Shown piece by piece: positions 16,565 to 25,836 of a stretch of DNA of 64,000 nucleotides. This DNA is from Algoriphagus halophilus (GTDB lineage: Bacteria; Bacteroidota; Bacteroidia; Cytophagales; Cyclobacteriaceae): contig NZ_FSRC01000001.1 of assembly GCF_900129785.1 (NCBI RefSeq), forward strand, positions 682,001 to 746,000, given 5' to 3'. The position numbers and the translations under genes are program-made. Position 1 is the stretch's first letter. Each line of letters opens with the position of its first letter. The notes below the pieces were generated by a model. That model saw only the letters and a program-made list of their open reading frames with translations, had not been told where the DNA came from and did not search any database.

Positions 16565-17332
16565 TCAATGGTTATTAATATTGGACTCTAACATCCTAAT
16601 TACTTGCTCGATATACCTTAGCAAAGTGACTTCATTACTCGTCGTATAGGATTGGTTTAGGTAGATTTCATAGATCGCCCCATCCACTTCCAAGGATGAA
16701 AAAAACTCAGCGTAATTAGATTCGGGAACTTTGATGGGATTAATTCTTAGCTCTCTTAAATAGTCGTTTCGGTCATAAGCTTCATCAAAATTTCGATAAG
16801 GAATATGTTTTCTGAAGAGTGGGGAAGCATTATGAACGATATGATCTCGCCGAATTATAGCATCTTCTCCTAAATCTTTTAATTTTCCCGTCCATAGGCT
16901 CAATAAGGTTTTAAGGCTGTCGTTTTGAATCAACCTCATCTTGCCGGAAGCAATGGTTTCGTCAAAAACTCCTGTCCGGGCATCAAAAGTGGCATAATTC
17001 AATGCAGTGCCAATAAGGCTGTCCACTTCAGAAGAACTCAATTCAGTACGATTTTCCTGCAGCAATGCATACCCTGCATCTAAAGAAGCTTGGTTCAACT
17101 TATGATCTTTGCTGAGTTCCGTGAGATTTATTTTAAATTCATTGGCGAGGCTTTTCAATACATTCTGCTCAATTTCCCGGTCGTTTTGGAAGGAATTCCA
17201 ATTGTTGATCTGCAAGGCTAATAAGATCCCGATCACTACTAAAAAAATTTCTCCTATGGCATATAGTAGGTACCTGCTGAATTTATTCTCTGAAAGAAGT
17301 TTCTGACGGATTTTTCTAAAGAATTTTATCAT
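16565..17332 (-). CDS. DUF6090 family membrane protein (copy A)
   Basis: A 255-residue protein that starts with the family signature MIKFFRKIRQKLLSENKFSR, one helix (AIGEIFLVVIGILLALQI) and NNWN, followed by a charged, mostly helical domain of about 200 residues. Such proteins occur in many copies in Bacteroidota and are predicted to be inner-membrane anchored. No biochemical role is known. Its start overlaps the end of copy B by 17 bases, so both are translated from one transcript. The gap of about 215 bases to the next gene shows no hairpin terminator that I can see. Confidence 0.85.
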   Translation of the reverse strand: MIKFFRKIRQKLLSENKFSRYLLYAIGEIFLVVIGILLALQINNWNSFQNDREIEQNVLKSLANEFKINLTELSKDHKLNQASLDAGYALLQENRTELSSSEVDSLIGTALNYATFDARTGVFDETIASGKMRLIQNDSLKTLLSLWTGKLKDLGEDAIIRRDHIVHNASPLFRKHIPYRNFDEAYDRNDYLRELRINPIKVPESNYAEFFSSLEVDGAIYEIYLNQSYTTSNEVTLLRYIEQVIRMLESNINNH

Positions 17333-18128
17333 TATTTATGCTTTCTAGTAACAATTGGAGATCGTCCAGCTGAATTATGATTGGCTTCAGATCATTTTGC
17401 TTGCCGGTCTCATTCCCGATTAAATACCGCAAATCCTTTTTTAAACCTTCGTCTTGCCGCAATTCTTCCACTACTGATCTGGCGTAATGGGGATCTATGG
17501 TTATTTCGCAAGCTTCCGGCAAAGCTGTCAGATAATTGCCCCTTGATTTCACATAGATATCGTTGCAATTGGATCGGATTTCAGTCTGAATTTCATCCGG
17601 CATCTTTCCTCTTAAATTCATTCTGTAGGTGTTTTCGAGTTTGAAAACTCCAGTTTCAGGCCATTCAATCTCGTAAAATCGAATTAAGGCAGTTTTTAAG
17701 ACCTCATTTTGAATCAGGTTAATTTGACCGGAAGCAATAAGCTCCTTGTATGTGGAAGAAGCAGAATAGGAGTCTTGCAACTGGCTTGCCTGATACATAT
17801 CTATAAGATTTTGAACTGGATCAGGATTGGCATCTTGTGAATTTTCAAATACTGCAATGGCTTCTTTGGCATGCCCAATCACCTGATTGGAATAATTTAT
17901 AGTCGCTTCTAGGATTAATTTTTCTTCTTTGACATCTTCCAACACTCGTTTATAATATTGGGACTCTAGGTTACGGTCCAAGCGGTTTTGATTCCAATTA
18001 TTGATCGATAGGGCTATTAAAATCCCTATGACTACCAGGATGATTTCTCCAATTGCATAAAGCAAATAGTTGCTGAATTTATTTTTAGCCAATAGACCTT
18101 GCCTAATTTTTCTAAAGAATTTTATCAT
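17316..18128 (-). CDS. DUF6090 family membrane protein (copy B)
   Basis: A 270-residue paralogue of the neighbouring gene: MIKFFRKIRQGLLAKNKFSN, helix (AIGEIILVVIGILIALSI), NNWNQNRLDR, then a divergent helical domain. The first 50 residues are almost the same as in copy A and in the copy at 21817, while the remainder differs, which suggests that the N-terminus holds the shared interaction and the C-terminus is specific. It is the first gene of the pair and has the palindromic motif 87 bases upstream. Confidence 0.85.
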   Translation of the reverse strand: MIKFFRKIRQGLLAKNKFSNYLLYAIGEIILVVIGILIALSINNWNQNRLDRNLESQYYKRVLEDVKEEKLILEATINYSNQVIGHAKEAIAVFENSQDANPDPVQNLIDMYQASQLQDSYSASSTYKELIASGQINLIQNEVLKTALIRFYEIEWPETGVFKLENTYRMNLRGKMPDEIQTEIRSNCNDIYVKSRGNYLTALPEACEITIDPHYARSVVEELRQDEGLKKDLRYLIGNETGKQNDLKPIIIQLDDLQLLLESINNDKIL

Positions 18129-18214
18129 GAGTCATTGCTAATACTACCAAATGCTAAAGTCAAAATAGTTGGAATCAACACCAATCAATCCTCCATTTGG
18201 ATCGGCAATGTTCT

Positions 18215-18236
18215 TTTTCTAAAATACTCATTTTTA
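18215..18236 (-). promoter_or_regulatory. Palindromic promoter-region motif, copy 2
   Basis: Minus-strand core CTAAAAATGAGTATTTTAG followed by AAAA, 87 bases upstream of the DUF6090 copy B start. It differs from copy 1 at a single core position. Confidence 0.5.
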
Positions 18237-18295
18237 GTTGATTCCAAATTGGGGTATTCATGGGAGCTCTTCATAAAAGAATATTGGAGCCATTA

Positions 18296-18330
18296 AAAAA
18301 ACCATTGAGGTGTTGGAGACCTCAATGGTT
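18296..18330 (-). terminator. Rho-independent terminator after the VPS10 gene
   Basis: Read on the minus strand, AACCATTGAGGT and ACCTCAATGGTT form a perfect 12-base stem followed by a run of six T. It lies about 75 bases after the VPS10 stop codon. Confidence 0.85.
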
Positions 18331-18405
18331 AATGGGGAGAAATTCTAAAACAGCTTGAGCTGATCAGGAAAAGAAAATGGATGCGCTTATTCGCTTACAT
18401 GAAAC

Positions 18406-21400
18406 CTAGTTTTTATTTACTTTCTCAATTTCTATTCGTCGGTCTTTTCGTTCCAAAGCTTTATTGAACTCCTGAATGTCATGGTTGATCAGTTCTGAAA
18501 ATTGCTCAATGGCAACTTGTAATCGGGCGTCTAAAACCTGATAAACTTCACCCTGCTGGTCGGTAGGACGGTAGTCAATTCCACTTGCATTGATATCACT
18601 GGCCAATGCACTCAAGCGACCATAAAGCTTGATAGGGGATCGAAAGGCGTCTTCACGTGCTCCGGTCAGATGGATGTCATAGAGTTTGGAGGCCACTTCT
18701 TCGGCTGCTGTTTTTAATCGTAAGGCCTCTTGCTGCGTTTTCCGATCTGATTCTTCAGCGAGAATGATGTCCAATTCTTTTCTTAATTGTTCAACTGCAT
18801 TGATATTACTAACGGCCAAATTCATGGCATCACGTAATTGTAAAGAGAAAGCAACTTGGGCTTGCAAATCTTCCATGCTGCCTTCAGCATAAGGATCTTT
18901 CAAGACCATAAATGTGGTGGATGTGTTCGCTACTTCTGTACCCGTTGAATCTGTCAAAATCAAATTGGCGGTATATTCACCGGGCACAACCCTTGGGCCA
19001 TACTGTCCTGCCATCAGGTCTAAATCCCATTGCACCAATGGTCTCCAGCCTTCCCCATTGAGTTGAACCCAAGGCCTTCCTGGAGGTGCCACACGAAGTT
19101 TTGGAGTGTAAGTAGGCTCATAGCGTAAGTCCCATTGCACCCTGTTGGCTCCGGCATTGGTACGGGCAGGCAAGCTGCGCACCAATTCCCCATTGGTATT
19201 TTTAATCTCAATTTTGGCATCCCCAACAAAAGCTTCTGGCAAATGATAATTCAAACTTGCCCCATAATTTGGGTTTCGACCTGAATTGAAGCTGGCCCCA
19301 TCTGTTTTGATGTTTTCTCGCTCGTTAAAGCGATACGCATCCCGAACTTCATAGAATGCGACCTCTTGCGTATTGTCTAGATTTCTGACAGCGGCAAGGT
19401 CATCCAAAATGTAATAACCACGACCATAGGTTCCCACTACCAAGTCATCAAAACGTTCCTGGATCTCCAACCAATACACAGGAGCAGGGGGAAGGTTGAG
19501 TTTTAGACGACTCCAGCTTTGTCCATCATCGTAGCTGACATAAATCCCTTTGTCGATACCGGCATAGAGTAATCCAGGTCTTTTTGGGTCTTCTTTGACC
19601 ACATGTACAAAACTTGATTCAGAGCTTGGAATACCCTCGGAAATCTTGGTCCAGCTTTGTCCATAATCAGTGGTTTTGAAAATATAAGGATCAAAATCGC
19701 CCATTTGATGAAGGTCCACCGTGATATAAGCCGTGGCCTTGTCATAACGAGAAGGCTCAATGTTGGCGATGGTTCCCCATTCTGGAAGATCAGGGATATT
19801 TGCGGTCAAATTGGTCCAATTTTTTCCGCCATCCTTGGTCAATTGAACTTGCCCATCATTTGTCCCGACCCAAATCACATCCGCCTCCAACTTCGATTCT
19901 TCAATGGCAAAAAGAGTGGCCCCATCAAAAGTCATGAGGTTATCAGTGGCTACTCCTCCCGAGTTTTGCTGATGGTCTTTCAGGTTCAAAGTCAGATCAG
20001 GTGATATGATTTGCCAACTTTGGCCTTCATCATCTGTCTTATGCACAAACTGGCTTCCCACATAGACTCTTCCCTTGGTATGAGGAGAATGAGCCAGTGG
20101 AAAATTCCAATGCCAGCGATATTTCATGTCTGCCGGAGCCCAACCATAGCCTGCTTCTGGCCATACGCGCACCTCTCTGGAATAGCCGGTTCTCAGGTCA
20201 TGCCTTTCCAACCCACCATCGTAGCAGCCAGACCAAATGATATGGTTATCCACCGGGTCAGGTTTGGCGAAGCCACTTTCACAACCCCCAACGCCTTTCC
20301 AAAGTCCCAAAGGAATGTATCCTGCCAAAGAATTGCTAGGTCCCATATAAGACCAACCATCTTGTCTATTTCCAAAAACATTATAGGGGATCTGGTCATC
20401 TACTGCCACATGATACATCTGTGCAATCGGCAATACCACCCGTTGAAAAGAAGCTCCATGGTTGAAACTGATACTTACCCCTCCATCATGGGCTACCATG
20501 ATCCGGTCCGGATCGGTGGGGTCAATCCAAATGTCATGGTTGTCACCTCCGCCACGAGGCGGTCTGGGATTTCTGGTTTTACCCCCGTCTAAGGAATGGA
20601 CAAAACGTACCGACATGGAATAAATTTCATTGGGATCTCCTGTGTTAACACGGAGTCGCGTATAGTAGGGTGCACGCTCGTTCCAGTCATGTTCCTGGCT
20701 CATCAATTCCCAGCTCAAGCCCTTATCTTCAGAGCGCCATACTTCAGGGCTTTCCGCCTCAAAAAGTGCATAGACCACATTGGGATCGCTGTGTGAAACG
20801 GCTACGGAAGTCTTTCCTACGGGTCTCTCTGCTCCGAAGGTCAAGCCATTCTTGCTCATGGGTTCCCAGGTATCCCCACCGTCAATGGATTTATAAATAC
20901 CACTACCTGCTCCACCTGAGTTGAGCCCCCAAGTATTGATGTGGATGGACCACATGGCAGCATAAAGAATATCAGGGTTTTCGGGGTCTATTGCTAAATC
21001 TGAAGCCCCGGTTCCTTCATCAATGAATAGGACATGTTCCCAGGTATCCCCACCATCTTTGGTACGATAGATTCCCCTTTCTTTTTGGGGCCCATAGGTG
21101 TGTCCCAAGGAAGCTGCATAAACTATTTCAGGATTAGTCGGATGAACTAAAACCCGGCCTATACGACCTGTTTTTTCTAAACCTTTGTGTTCCCAGGTTT
21201 TGCCTGCATCAGGAGAGAAGTAAATCCCATTTCCCATGGCATGGGCTGGTCTAATGATAAATGTTTCTCCGGTTCCTACCCACACCTGATTGGGGTCTGA
21301 AGGGGCCAGTTCCACCGCAGCTACGGAGGATATATCCTGATCATCGAAAATGGGGCGCCAGTTGATGCCCATATCTTCCGTTTTCCAAAGTCCCCCAGAA

Positions 21401-21582
21401 GCAGCGCCAATATAGGCAACTTGTGGATTACCTGGTTCGCCTATAACCGCAATCGCACGATTGCCTTCAGGCCCAATAAACCGAAACTGATGATTGTTTA
21501 ATTGCTCATCAAGCGAGGATTGGGCCAGGGTAATGGTAGAGATTAAAAGGAGTGATAAAAAACTGAGTAATGCTTTGCTCAT
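18406..21582 (-). CDS. VPS10/sortilin-type beta-propeller exported protein (BNR repeats)
   Basis: About 1058 residues from the ATG at 21582, where a signal peptide begins (MSKALLSFLSLLLISTITLA); the frame can be read 39 codons further up but without a signal. Many Asp-box repeats are visible (S/T-x-D-x-G-x-T/S-W), for example SPDAGKTWEHKG, TKDGGDTWEHV and SIDGGDTWEPM in the first 300 residues. These form the ten-bladed propeller of sortilin and of YCF48- or xyloglucanase-like proteins. The C-terminal third is a beta-sandwich plus a helical tail. It is often annotated as a glycosyl hydrolase, but no catalytic residues can be assigned. It has its own terminator and may be a secreted binding or processing protein. 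Confidence 0.88.
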   Translation of the reverse strand: MSKALLSFLSLLLISTITLAQSSLDEQLNNHQFRFIGPEGNRAIAVIGEPGNPQVAYIGAASGGLWKTEDMGINWRPIFDDQDISSVAAVELAPSDPNQVWVGTGETFIIRPAHAMGNGIYFSPDAGKTWEHKGLEKTGRIGRVLVHPTNPEIVYAASLGHTYGPQKERGIYRTKDGGDTWEHVLFIDEGTGASDLAIDPENPDILYAAMWSIHINTWGLNSGGAGSGIYKSIDGGDTWEPMSKNGLTFGAERPVGKTSVAVSHSDPNVVYALFEAESPEVWRSEDKGLSWELMSQEHDWNERAPYYTRLRVNTGDPNEIYSMSVRFVHSLDGGKTRNPRPPRGGGDNHDIWIDPTDPDRIMVAHDGGVSISFNHGASFQRVVLPIAQMYHVAVDDQIPYNVFGNRQDGWSYMGPSNSLAGYIPLGLWKGVGGCESGFAKPDPVDNHIIWSGCYDGGLERHDLRTGYSREVRVWPEAGYGWAPADMKYRWHWNFPLAHSPHTKGRVYVGSQFVHKTDDEGQSWQIISPDLTLNLKDHQQNSGGVATDNLMTFDGATLFAIEESKLEADVIWVGTNDGQVQLTKDGGKNWTNLTANIPDLPEWGTIANIEPSRYDKATAYITVDLHQMGDFDPYIFKTTDYGQSWTKISEGIPSSESSFVHVVKEDPKRPGLLYAGIDKGIYVSYDDGQSWSRLKLNLPPAPVYWLEIQERFDDLVVGTYGRGYYILDDLAAVRNLDNTQEVAFYEVRDAYRFNERENIKTDGASFNSGRNPNYGASLNYHLPEAFVGDAKIEIKNTNGELVRSLPARTNAGANRVQWDLRYEPTYTPKLRVAPPGRPWVQLNGEGWRPLVQWDLDLMAGQYGPRVVPGEYTANLILTDSTGTEVANTSTTFMVLKDPYAEGSMEDLQAQVAFSLQLRDAMNLAVSNINAVEQLRKELDIILAEESDRKTQQEALRLKTAAEEVASKLYDIHLTGAREDAFRSPIKLYGRLSALASDINASGIDYRPTDQQGEVYQVLDARLQVAIEQFSELINHDIQEFNKALERKDRRIEIEKVNKN

Positions 21583-21816
21583 GGTCTGTGTGTTGTTTGG
21601 GAACTTTAAAATAAGGAATATTCCCTTAGGAATTATCTGAATTCCACCAATGGACCCAGGCAGTTCTGTCTTTGGCTTTTTTGCTTTTCGTGATTTCAAT
21701 CTCGAAAGGTAATCGTATGGGTAATAGTCTTATTCTCGCGCTTGAACCAGATTGGAAATCCGTCGGGGCAGGTTCAGGATTTTAGGTCCTGAATGGCTGA
21801 AAGCGGGGCTATTGGC

Positions 21817-22584
21817 TCAATGAATATTTTTGTCAATTAGCGCTAGCGTTTCAGTCAGGTAGTTTTGAAAAACCTTGTAAGAATTCAAGACATACATGTA
21901 ATTCAAAGCATTATTGTAAACCTCGTTTTCAAATTCAAAGGTCCGGATTGTTTGTTCATAATTCACCTGGAACTCAGACTTGGAAATTGGGGGTAAGTCA
22001 AGACCTTCTTCAAAAAAATCCGGTACGGACATATTTCTCATTCGAACTTTGTCAGTGAGTGAAGGAACAAGAAAGCTGAATAAATAGTCTCGATAAATCA
22101 CGATATCATCCTCTGTGTCGGAATAATAAAAAGACCAATTGGAGATCTGTTTTTTTAGTGCTGAATCCTGAATTAAATTCAGAGAACCTGTATTAAAAAT
22201 TTCATTGATCGACCCGGTAATCAGATCATAAGACATGGTTTTATTCACGATAATATCAACCAAATGGTCCACTTCTTCGGGATTGATTTGCTGATCCCCT
22301 TTGATGATCTCCAGTAAATCAACCGATGCTTGATAGGCTACTTCAAAACTAGCGGAGGCAGTTTCAAGGTTTGAGATATTGTTTTGGAAATCAATCTGTA
22401 GATTTTTTAAGATCGCTTGTTCCCTTAACCTTTCCAACCTCTGATTGTTCCAATTCGTTACCTGAAGGGCTAAAAGAATCCCTACCATCACAAGCACAAT
22501 CTCTCCAAAAGCATATTTTATATACTTTCTAGTTTTGCCTTCTAAAAGTAGATTTTGGCGAATTTTTCTAAAGAAATGGATCAT
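21817..22584 (-). CDS. DUF6090 family membrane protein (copy C)
   Basis: A 255-residue protein beginning MIHFFRKIRQNLLLEGKTRK, then helix (AFGEIVLVMVGILLALQV) and TNWNNQRLERL. It is the third full DUF6090 copy within 6 kb and is separated from the other two by the VPS10 gene. The region upstream, shared with the divergent DUF4221 gene (229 bases), does not contain the palindromic motif seen before copy B. The 234 bases after its stop, before the VPS10 gene, hold a weak TTCAGGA/TCCTGAA hairpin only. Function unknown. Confidence 0.85.
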   Translation of the reverse strand: MIHFFRKIRQNLLLEGKTRKYIKYAFGEIVLVMVGILLALQVTNWNNQRLERLREQAILKNLQIDFQNNISNLETASASFEVAYQASVDLLEIIKGDQQINPEEVDHLVDIIVNKTMSYDLITGSINEIFNTGSLNLIQDSALKKQISNWSFYYSDTEDDIVIYRDYLFSFLVPSLTDKVRMRNMSVPDFFEEGLDLPPISKSEFQVNYEQTIRTFEFENEVYNNALNYMYVLNSYKVFQNYLTETLALIDKNIH

Positions 22585-22813
22585 GGCTTAGTGGTAGTCA
22601 TTATCAAGCCAAATGAAAGCGTCTATTCATTAAGTGTCTGGCTTTTATACCCTAAACTACCCAATAATTTGTAATTCGAATTAAAGGATATCCAGTTGAG
22701 GCCATTTTAGTCAACAATGGAGTGTAAGATTTGGTCCTAGAAACTAGAATAGTTAAAAATCATCAAACTTTTTTGACTAAGAGCTTAAATACCTATTTTG
22801 TTAAAAATAGCTT

Positions 22814-23947
22814 ATGATGAAACAAATTTTTTGGGTATTCCTGCTGTCTGCAATGTTGTCTTGCAGCGAAAAAGCCACCGAAGCGATCGAAACCAAAAAC
22901 ATTCCTGAACTAGTCGTGGTAGATAGTTTGGTGATAGATCGGCTGACCAAGCCCAGCTTGGTGGATGTGAAAACCGACCATTCGGAGTATTTATTTTATG
23001 ATTGGAAGACTTCCGAATTTCTAAGAATCAGTCCCAATGGAGAAATTTTGGAATCCGCAAACTTGACCGGAGATGGAAAGAACAGCATGCAGGCTGGGTA
23101 TTTTGTCGCTGCCAGGTATGGGAAGGATAATGAACTCTTGATTCAGACCATTTCTGGTACTTATGTGTATGACCTTGACTTTAGGTTAAAGGAGAAATGG
23201 GAGAATAACTATGAGCTGGTCACACGAACAGTAGGGGGAAGTCCCGGTTTTGATACGAATGGAGATATTTTATACACCTTTTCCATAGAGGCAAGTGACC
23301 GGCCAGAAATTATAAAAAAGGAAGATTATAGCATAGCTTATCCTTTTATTACCCTAAGGGACATTGAAACCTATGAAGTCCTACAATCCGAATTTATTCC
23401 CAAAGAAAGTCAATTGGCTAAAAAACCAGGCTACTATGCCAAATTGGATCCGCTGGTTCAGTTTGATGCCAATAAACTCTATCTCTTGTTTCCCAACTCT
23501 CCCGAGCTTTATGAGTACCAGTTGCCGGAATTAACCTTGGTTGATCAACTGGATTTAAATCCTGAGGAAAATTACAAGCTGATTGAGCCTGCCGAACTGG
23601 GAAGCAATCAAGAGTTTTTTAAAAGCTTGGCAGCTGGAGAGTATATTAACTTCACCTTTTCCAATGGTTATTTATTGACTAGTTATTATAGTGCCGCTCC
23701 AAAAGAGGAGGTGGAAGCACTTCCAAAAGAGGTAATAGGAGGAAAGGAATTTATGGAATTGGTGGATCTATATAAATCAACACCTACGTATCAAATCTTT
23801 AAGGGGAAGGAAAAGCTTTGGGAAGGGGATTTTGACATAAAACTGAATATCATCAGGGATGTGATCTTCGCAAGCTATCTGCCTGGTGAGGATCCTGATG
23901 CAGTAGAGAAGGATGTGCAGACGATTTATTTTTATGAATTGAGGTAA
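22814..23947 (+). CDS. DUF4221-like lipoprotein, predicted beta-propeller
   Basis: A 377-residue protein with a lipoprotein signal (MMKQIFWVFLLSAMLSCSEK; Cys at 17). The rest is all-beta with repeated YLFYDWKTSEFLRIS- and LLIQTISGTYVYDLD-type segments, as in Bacteroidota DUF4221 or 6-bladed-propeller lipoproteins. No catalytic motif is seen. The first two codons are both ATG. It is divergent from DUF6090 copy C, and converges on the lipocalin-like gene with a five-base gap. Confidence 0.75.
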   Translation: MMKQIFWVFLLSAMLSCSEKATEAIETKNIPELVVVDSLVIDRLTKPSLVDVKTDHSEYLFYDWKTSEFLRISPNGEILESANLTGDGKNSMQAGYFVAARYGKDNELLIQTISGTYVYDLDFRLKEKWENNYELVTRTVGGSPGFDTNGDILYTFSIEASDRPEIIKKEDYSIAYPFITLRDIETYEVLQSEFIPKESQLAKKPGYYAKLDPLVQFDANKLYLLFPNSPELYEYQLPELTLVDQLDLNPEENYKLIEPAELGSNQEFFKSLAAGEYINFTFSNGYLLTSYYSAAPKEEVEALPKEVIGGKEFMELVDLYKSTPTYQIFKGKEKLWEGDFDIKLNIIRDVIFASYLPGEDPDAVEKDVQTIYFYELR

Positions 23948-23952
23948 CAAGT

Positions 23953-24405
23953 TCAGGATTTAGGATTTTGAACAGTTAGGATTTTACGCCACACCAATTT
24001 ATGCTTGTTTGGACCAATGAAATCAGTACTTAATATGAGTTGGTCATCCCTGAATTCAAATTTTCTGATTTGATTTTGACCGACCCAATTCGGGAATGAG
24101 CTCATTTTTATTTGATGGACTACTTGATTAGAATGTGGGTGTACCTCATAATTCCCCGAATAAGCAATAAACCCCTTAAACGCTGCGAGAACTTCATTTG
24201 GTTGACTTTGAAGAGGGTCCTCAGATAGCATTAATGGCCGATTGTTTTTCATGATCATGACTGACATCTGTCCATGGCCGTCATAATTTATTTTCCCTAT
24301 GGCATCCTCTCCATACGGAAATTCTATACTCCCATCTTCTTTCTCAATGGTCCATTCTTGTAGTTCCCAAGCACCAATAAATTGCGGGTCTTTCATGTTT
24401 TGCAT
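23953..24405 (-). CDS. Lipocalin-like domain protein
   Basis: A 150-residue protein without signal peptide that fits the small Lipocalin_5-like family: FIGAWELQEWTIEKEDGS near the N-terminus, a central FPYGEDAIGKINYDGHGQMS, and a C-terminal VWRKI strand. Such proteins are beta-barrel ligand binders; the ligand is unknown. Starts at residues 1 (24405) and 4 are both ATG. A tiny lipoprotein ORF ends 13 bases upstream and probably shares the transcript. Confidence 0.75.
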   Translation of the reverse strand: MQNMKDPQFIGAWELQEWTIEKEDGSIEFPYGEDAIGKINYDGHGQMSVMIMKNNRPLMLSEDPLQSQPNEVLAAFKGFIAYSGNYEVHPHSNQVVHQIKMSSFPNWVGQNQIRKFEFRDDQLILSTDFIGPNKHKLVWRKILTVQNPKS

Positions 24406-24418
24406 AGTTAGATCCTTC

Positions 24419-24517
24419 CTATTTATTTAAGTCATTGTTTTCTGTGGAAGAGTGGGGAGGATTGCAACTCGTAACACATACGATCATCAGAAATGAGATT
24501 TTTAGCCATTCTTTCAT
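24419..24517 (-). CDS. Candidate 32-residue lipoprotein
   Basis: An ORF of 32 codons with ATG at 24515-24517 and a TAG stop. It begins MKEWLKISFLMIVCVTSC, that is, a charged N-terminus, a hydrophobic core and a lipobox-like V-T-S-C, and continues with a short Pro/Ser/Asn tail. After processing, only about 15 residues would remain on the lipid anchor, as in entericidin-size lipoproteins. It sits 13 bases before the lipocalin-like gene. The gap of about 295 bases above it holds the third copy of the palindromic motif. Confidence 0.45.
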   Translation of the reverse strand: MKEWLKISFLMIVCVTSCNPPHSSTENNDLNK

Positions 24518-24660
24518 GCCATTAAGTTTTTATATGGACTCTGATCAATAGGTAAATGGTGGAAGTTTTTTTGCTTCAATTTACCCATCAATTAAGCTTG
24601 TTGTCTTTCCAGTTGCCTAAGGATCAATCCTTTTTGAAATAGTCTTTCTAATTAAGCTTA

Positions 24661-24682
24661 TTTTCTAAAATACTCATTTTAG
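24661..24682 (-). promoter_or_regulatory. Palindromic promoter-region motif, copy 3
   Basis: Minus-strand core CTAAAATGAGTATTTTAG plus AAAA, one base shorter in the A-run than copy 2. It is 144 bases upstream of the small lipoprotein ORF. Confidence 0.5.
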
Positions 24683-24812
24683 ACCAATATGGGTTAGGTT
24701 GGGTTTCAGTGAAAAAAGAAATCAACCTTTGGGTTAGGTTGCATACCTCAAAAGTTGATTTCTATAGGTCATTTAGAGTTGAAATCCTGGAAAGCGGAAT
24801 GCTATTCTACCA

Positions 24813-25772
24813 TTACCCATTTTTTGCCAACCATGCTAAAATTGTTTGGTTGGTATCTGCAGGTTTTTCCTGCTGAATCCAATGGCCACAGTCTAAACTC
24901 ACTTCTTCCACCTGTGGCACAAATGCCGATAATCCTTCAAATTTTGGGATTACATCCTGATCTCCATAAATCATCAATGCTGGTTGGTTGATAATTGGAT
25001 TCTTATTGGCCAATTGGTGCCAATTGCGGTCAAGGTTTCTGTACCAATTGATACTTCCTGTAAAACCTGTTGATTTGAAAGAGGAAGAAAAAATAGCAAG
25101 TTCACCTTCTCCCATAACGGGCTCGCCCTGTGGGTTTTTGGATTTGGCAAGATTGATCATCGCCATCCCTGGTTCTGGGGTGTTATGGGGTACATTCTTT
25201 CGAAATAAATTTCGAAGAAATTGTGTTGTATTGTTATCCAGAATTTTATCTGCAACTCCTGGCTGTCTATTGAAGTGTACAAAATAATAATCGCTACCTA
25301 GAATTTCTTCCATCCACTCAATCCAGGGTCTATCTCCACGAACTTGGTAAGGCACGGCCAATGCAATAATTCCCTTTACCCTAGTAGGGTGCAAAAGTGC
25401 TAACCACCAGGTGACCATCGCTCCCCAGTCATGTCCAACGAATATGGCATCTTCATATCCATAATGATCGAGGAGTGATACCAGATCTCCAGCTAAATGT
25501 TCTATATCATAGTCTGTTACCTCTTTTGGAATGGAGGAATTACCATAACCTCGTTGATTTGGTATAATAACATGATAGCCTGCATCAACAAGGGTAGGTA
25601 TTTGATATCTCCAGGAAAAAGCATGCTCTGGCCAGCCATGACATAGAATAATAGGTTTTCCTGCATTTTTTTGACCTGCTTCAAAGACTTCCAATTGGAT
25701 CCCATTGACAGGGATTAAAGTGGACTTTTGGAAGTTGAATTCCTCTAAAATTGCGTTGATCTCGTTTGTCAT
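24813..25772 (-). CDS. Alpha/beta hydrolase, epoxide hydrolase-like
   Basis: A 319-residue cytoplasmic enzyme. The oxyanion motif HGWP is at 45-48 and the nucleophile elbow GHDWG at 113-117 has Asp115, which is the epoxide hydrolase/dehalogenase arrangement. The late acid lies in YGDQDVIPKF and the catalytic His in LDCGHWIQQEKP. HGWP favours epoxide hydrolase over haloalkane dehalogenase, which has HGNP. It lies 64 bases downstream of a WYL-type regulator on the same strand, which likely controls it. Confidence 0.88.
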   Translation of the reverse strand: MTNEINAILEEFNFQKSTLIPVNGIQLEVFEAGQKNAGKPIILCHGWPEHAFSWRYQIPTLVDAGYHVIIPNQRGYGNSSIPKEVTDYDIEHLAGDLVSLLDHYGYEDAIFVGHDWGAMVTWWLALLHPTRVKGIIALAVPYQVRGDRPWIEWMEEILGSDYYFVHFNRQPGVADKILDNNTTQFLRNLFRKNVPHNTPEPGMAMINLAKSKNPQGEPVMGEGELAIFSSSFKSTGFTGSINWYRNLDRNWHQLANKNPIINQPALMIYGDQDVIPKFEGLSAFVPQVEEVSLDCGHWIQQEKPADTNQTILAWLAKNG

Positions 25773-25836
25773 TTTTAAGTTTTTTGAATGTATATGACAA
25801 ACCTACTAGTGGACTGAGACAGCCTTATGTCAAGGG

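Noticed and set aside
20011-20592. Plus-strand frame of 193 codons inside the VPS10 gene
   Set aside because: Antisense to a well-supported gene with Asp-box repeats; composition is that of a shadow frame.
22791-22812. Inverted repeat CTATTTT/AAAAATAG before the DUF4221 gene as a copy of the palindromic motif
   Set aside because: It shares only the A/T arms and lacks the ATGAGTAT core, and it lies at the start codon, not 77-144 bases upstream.
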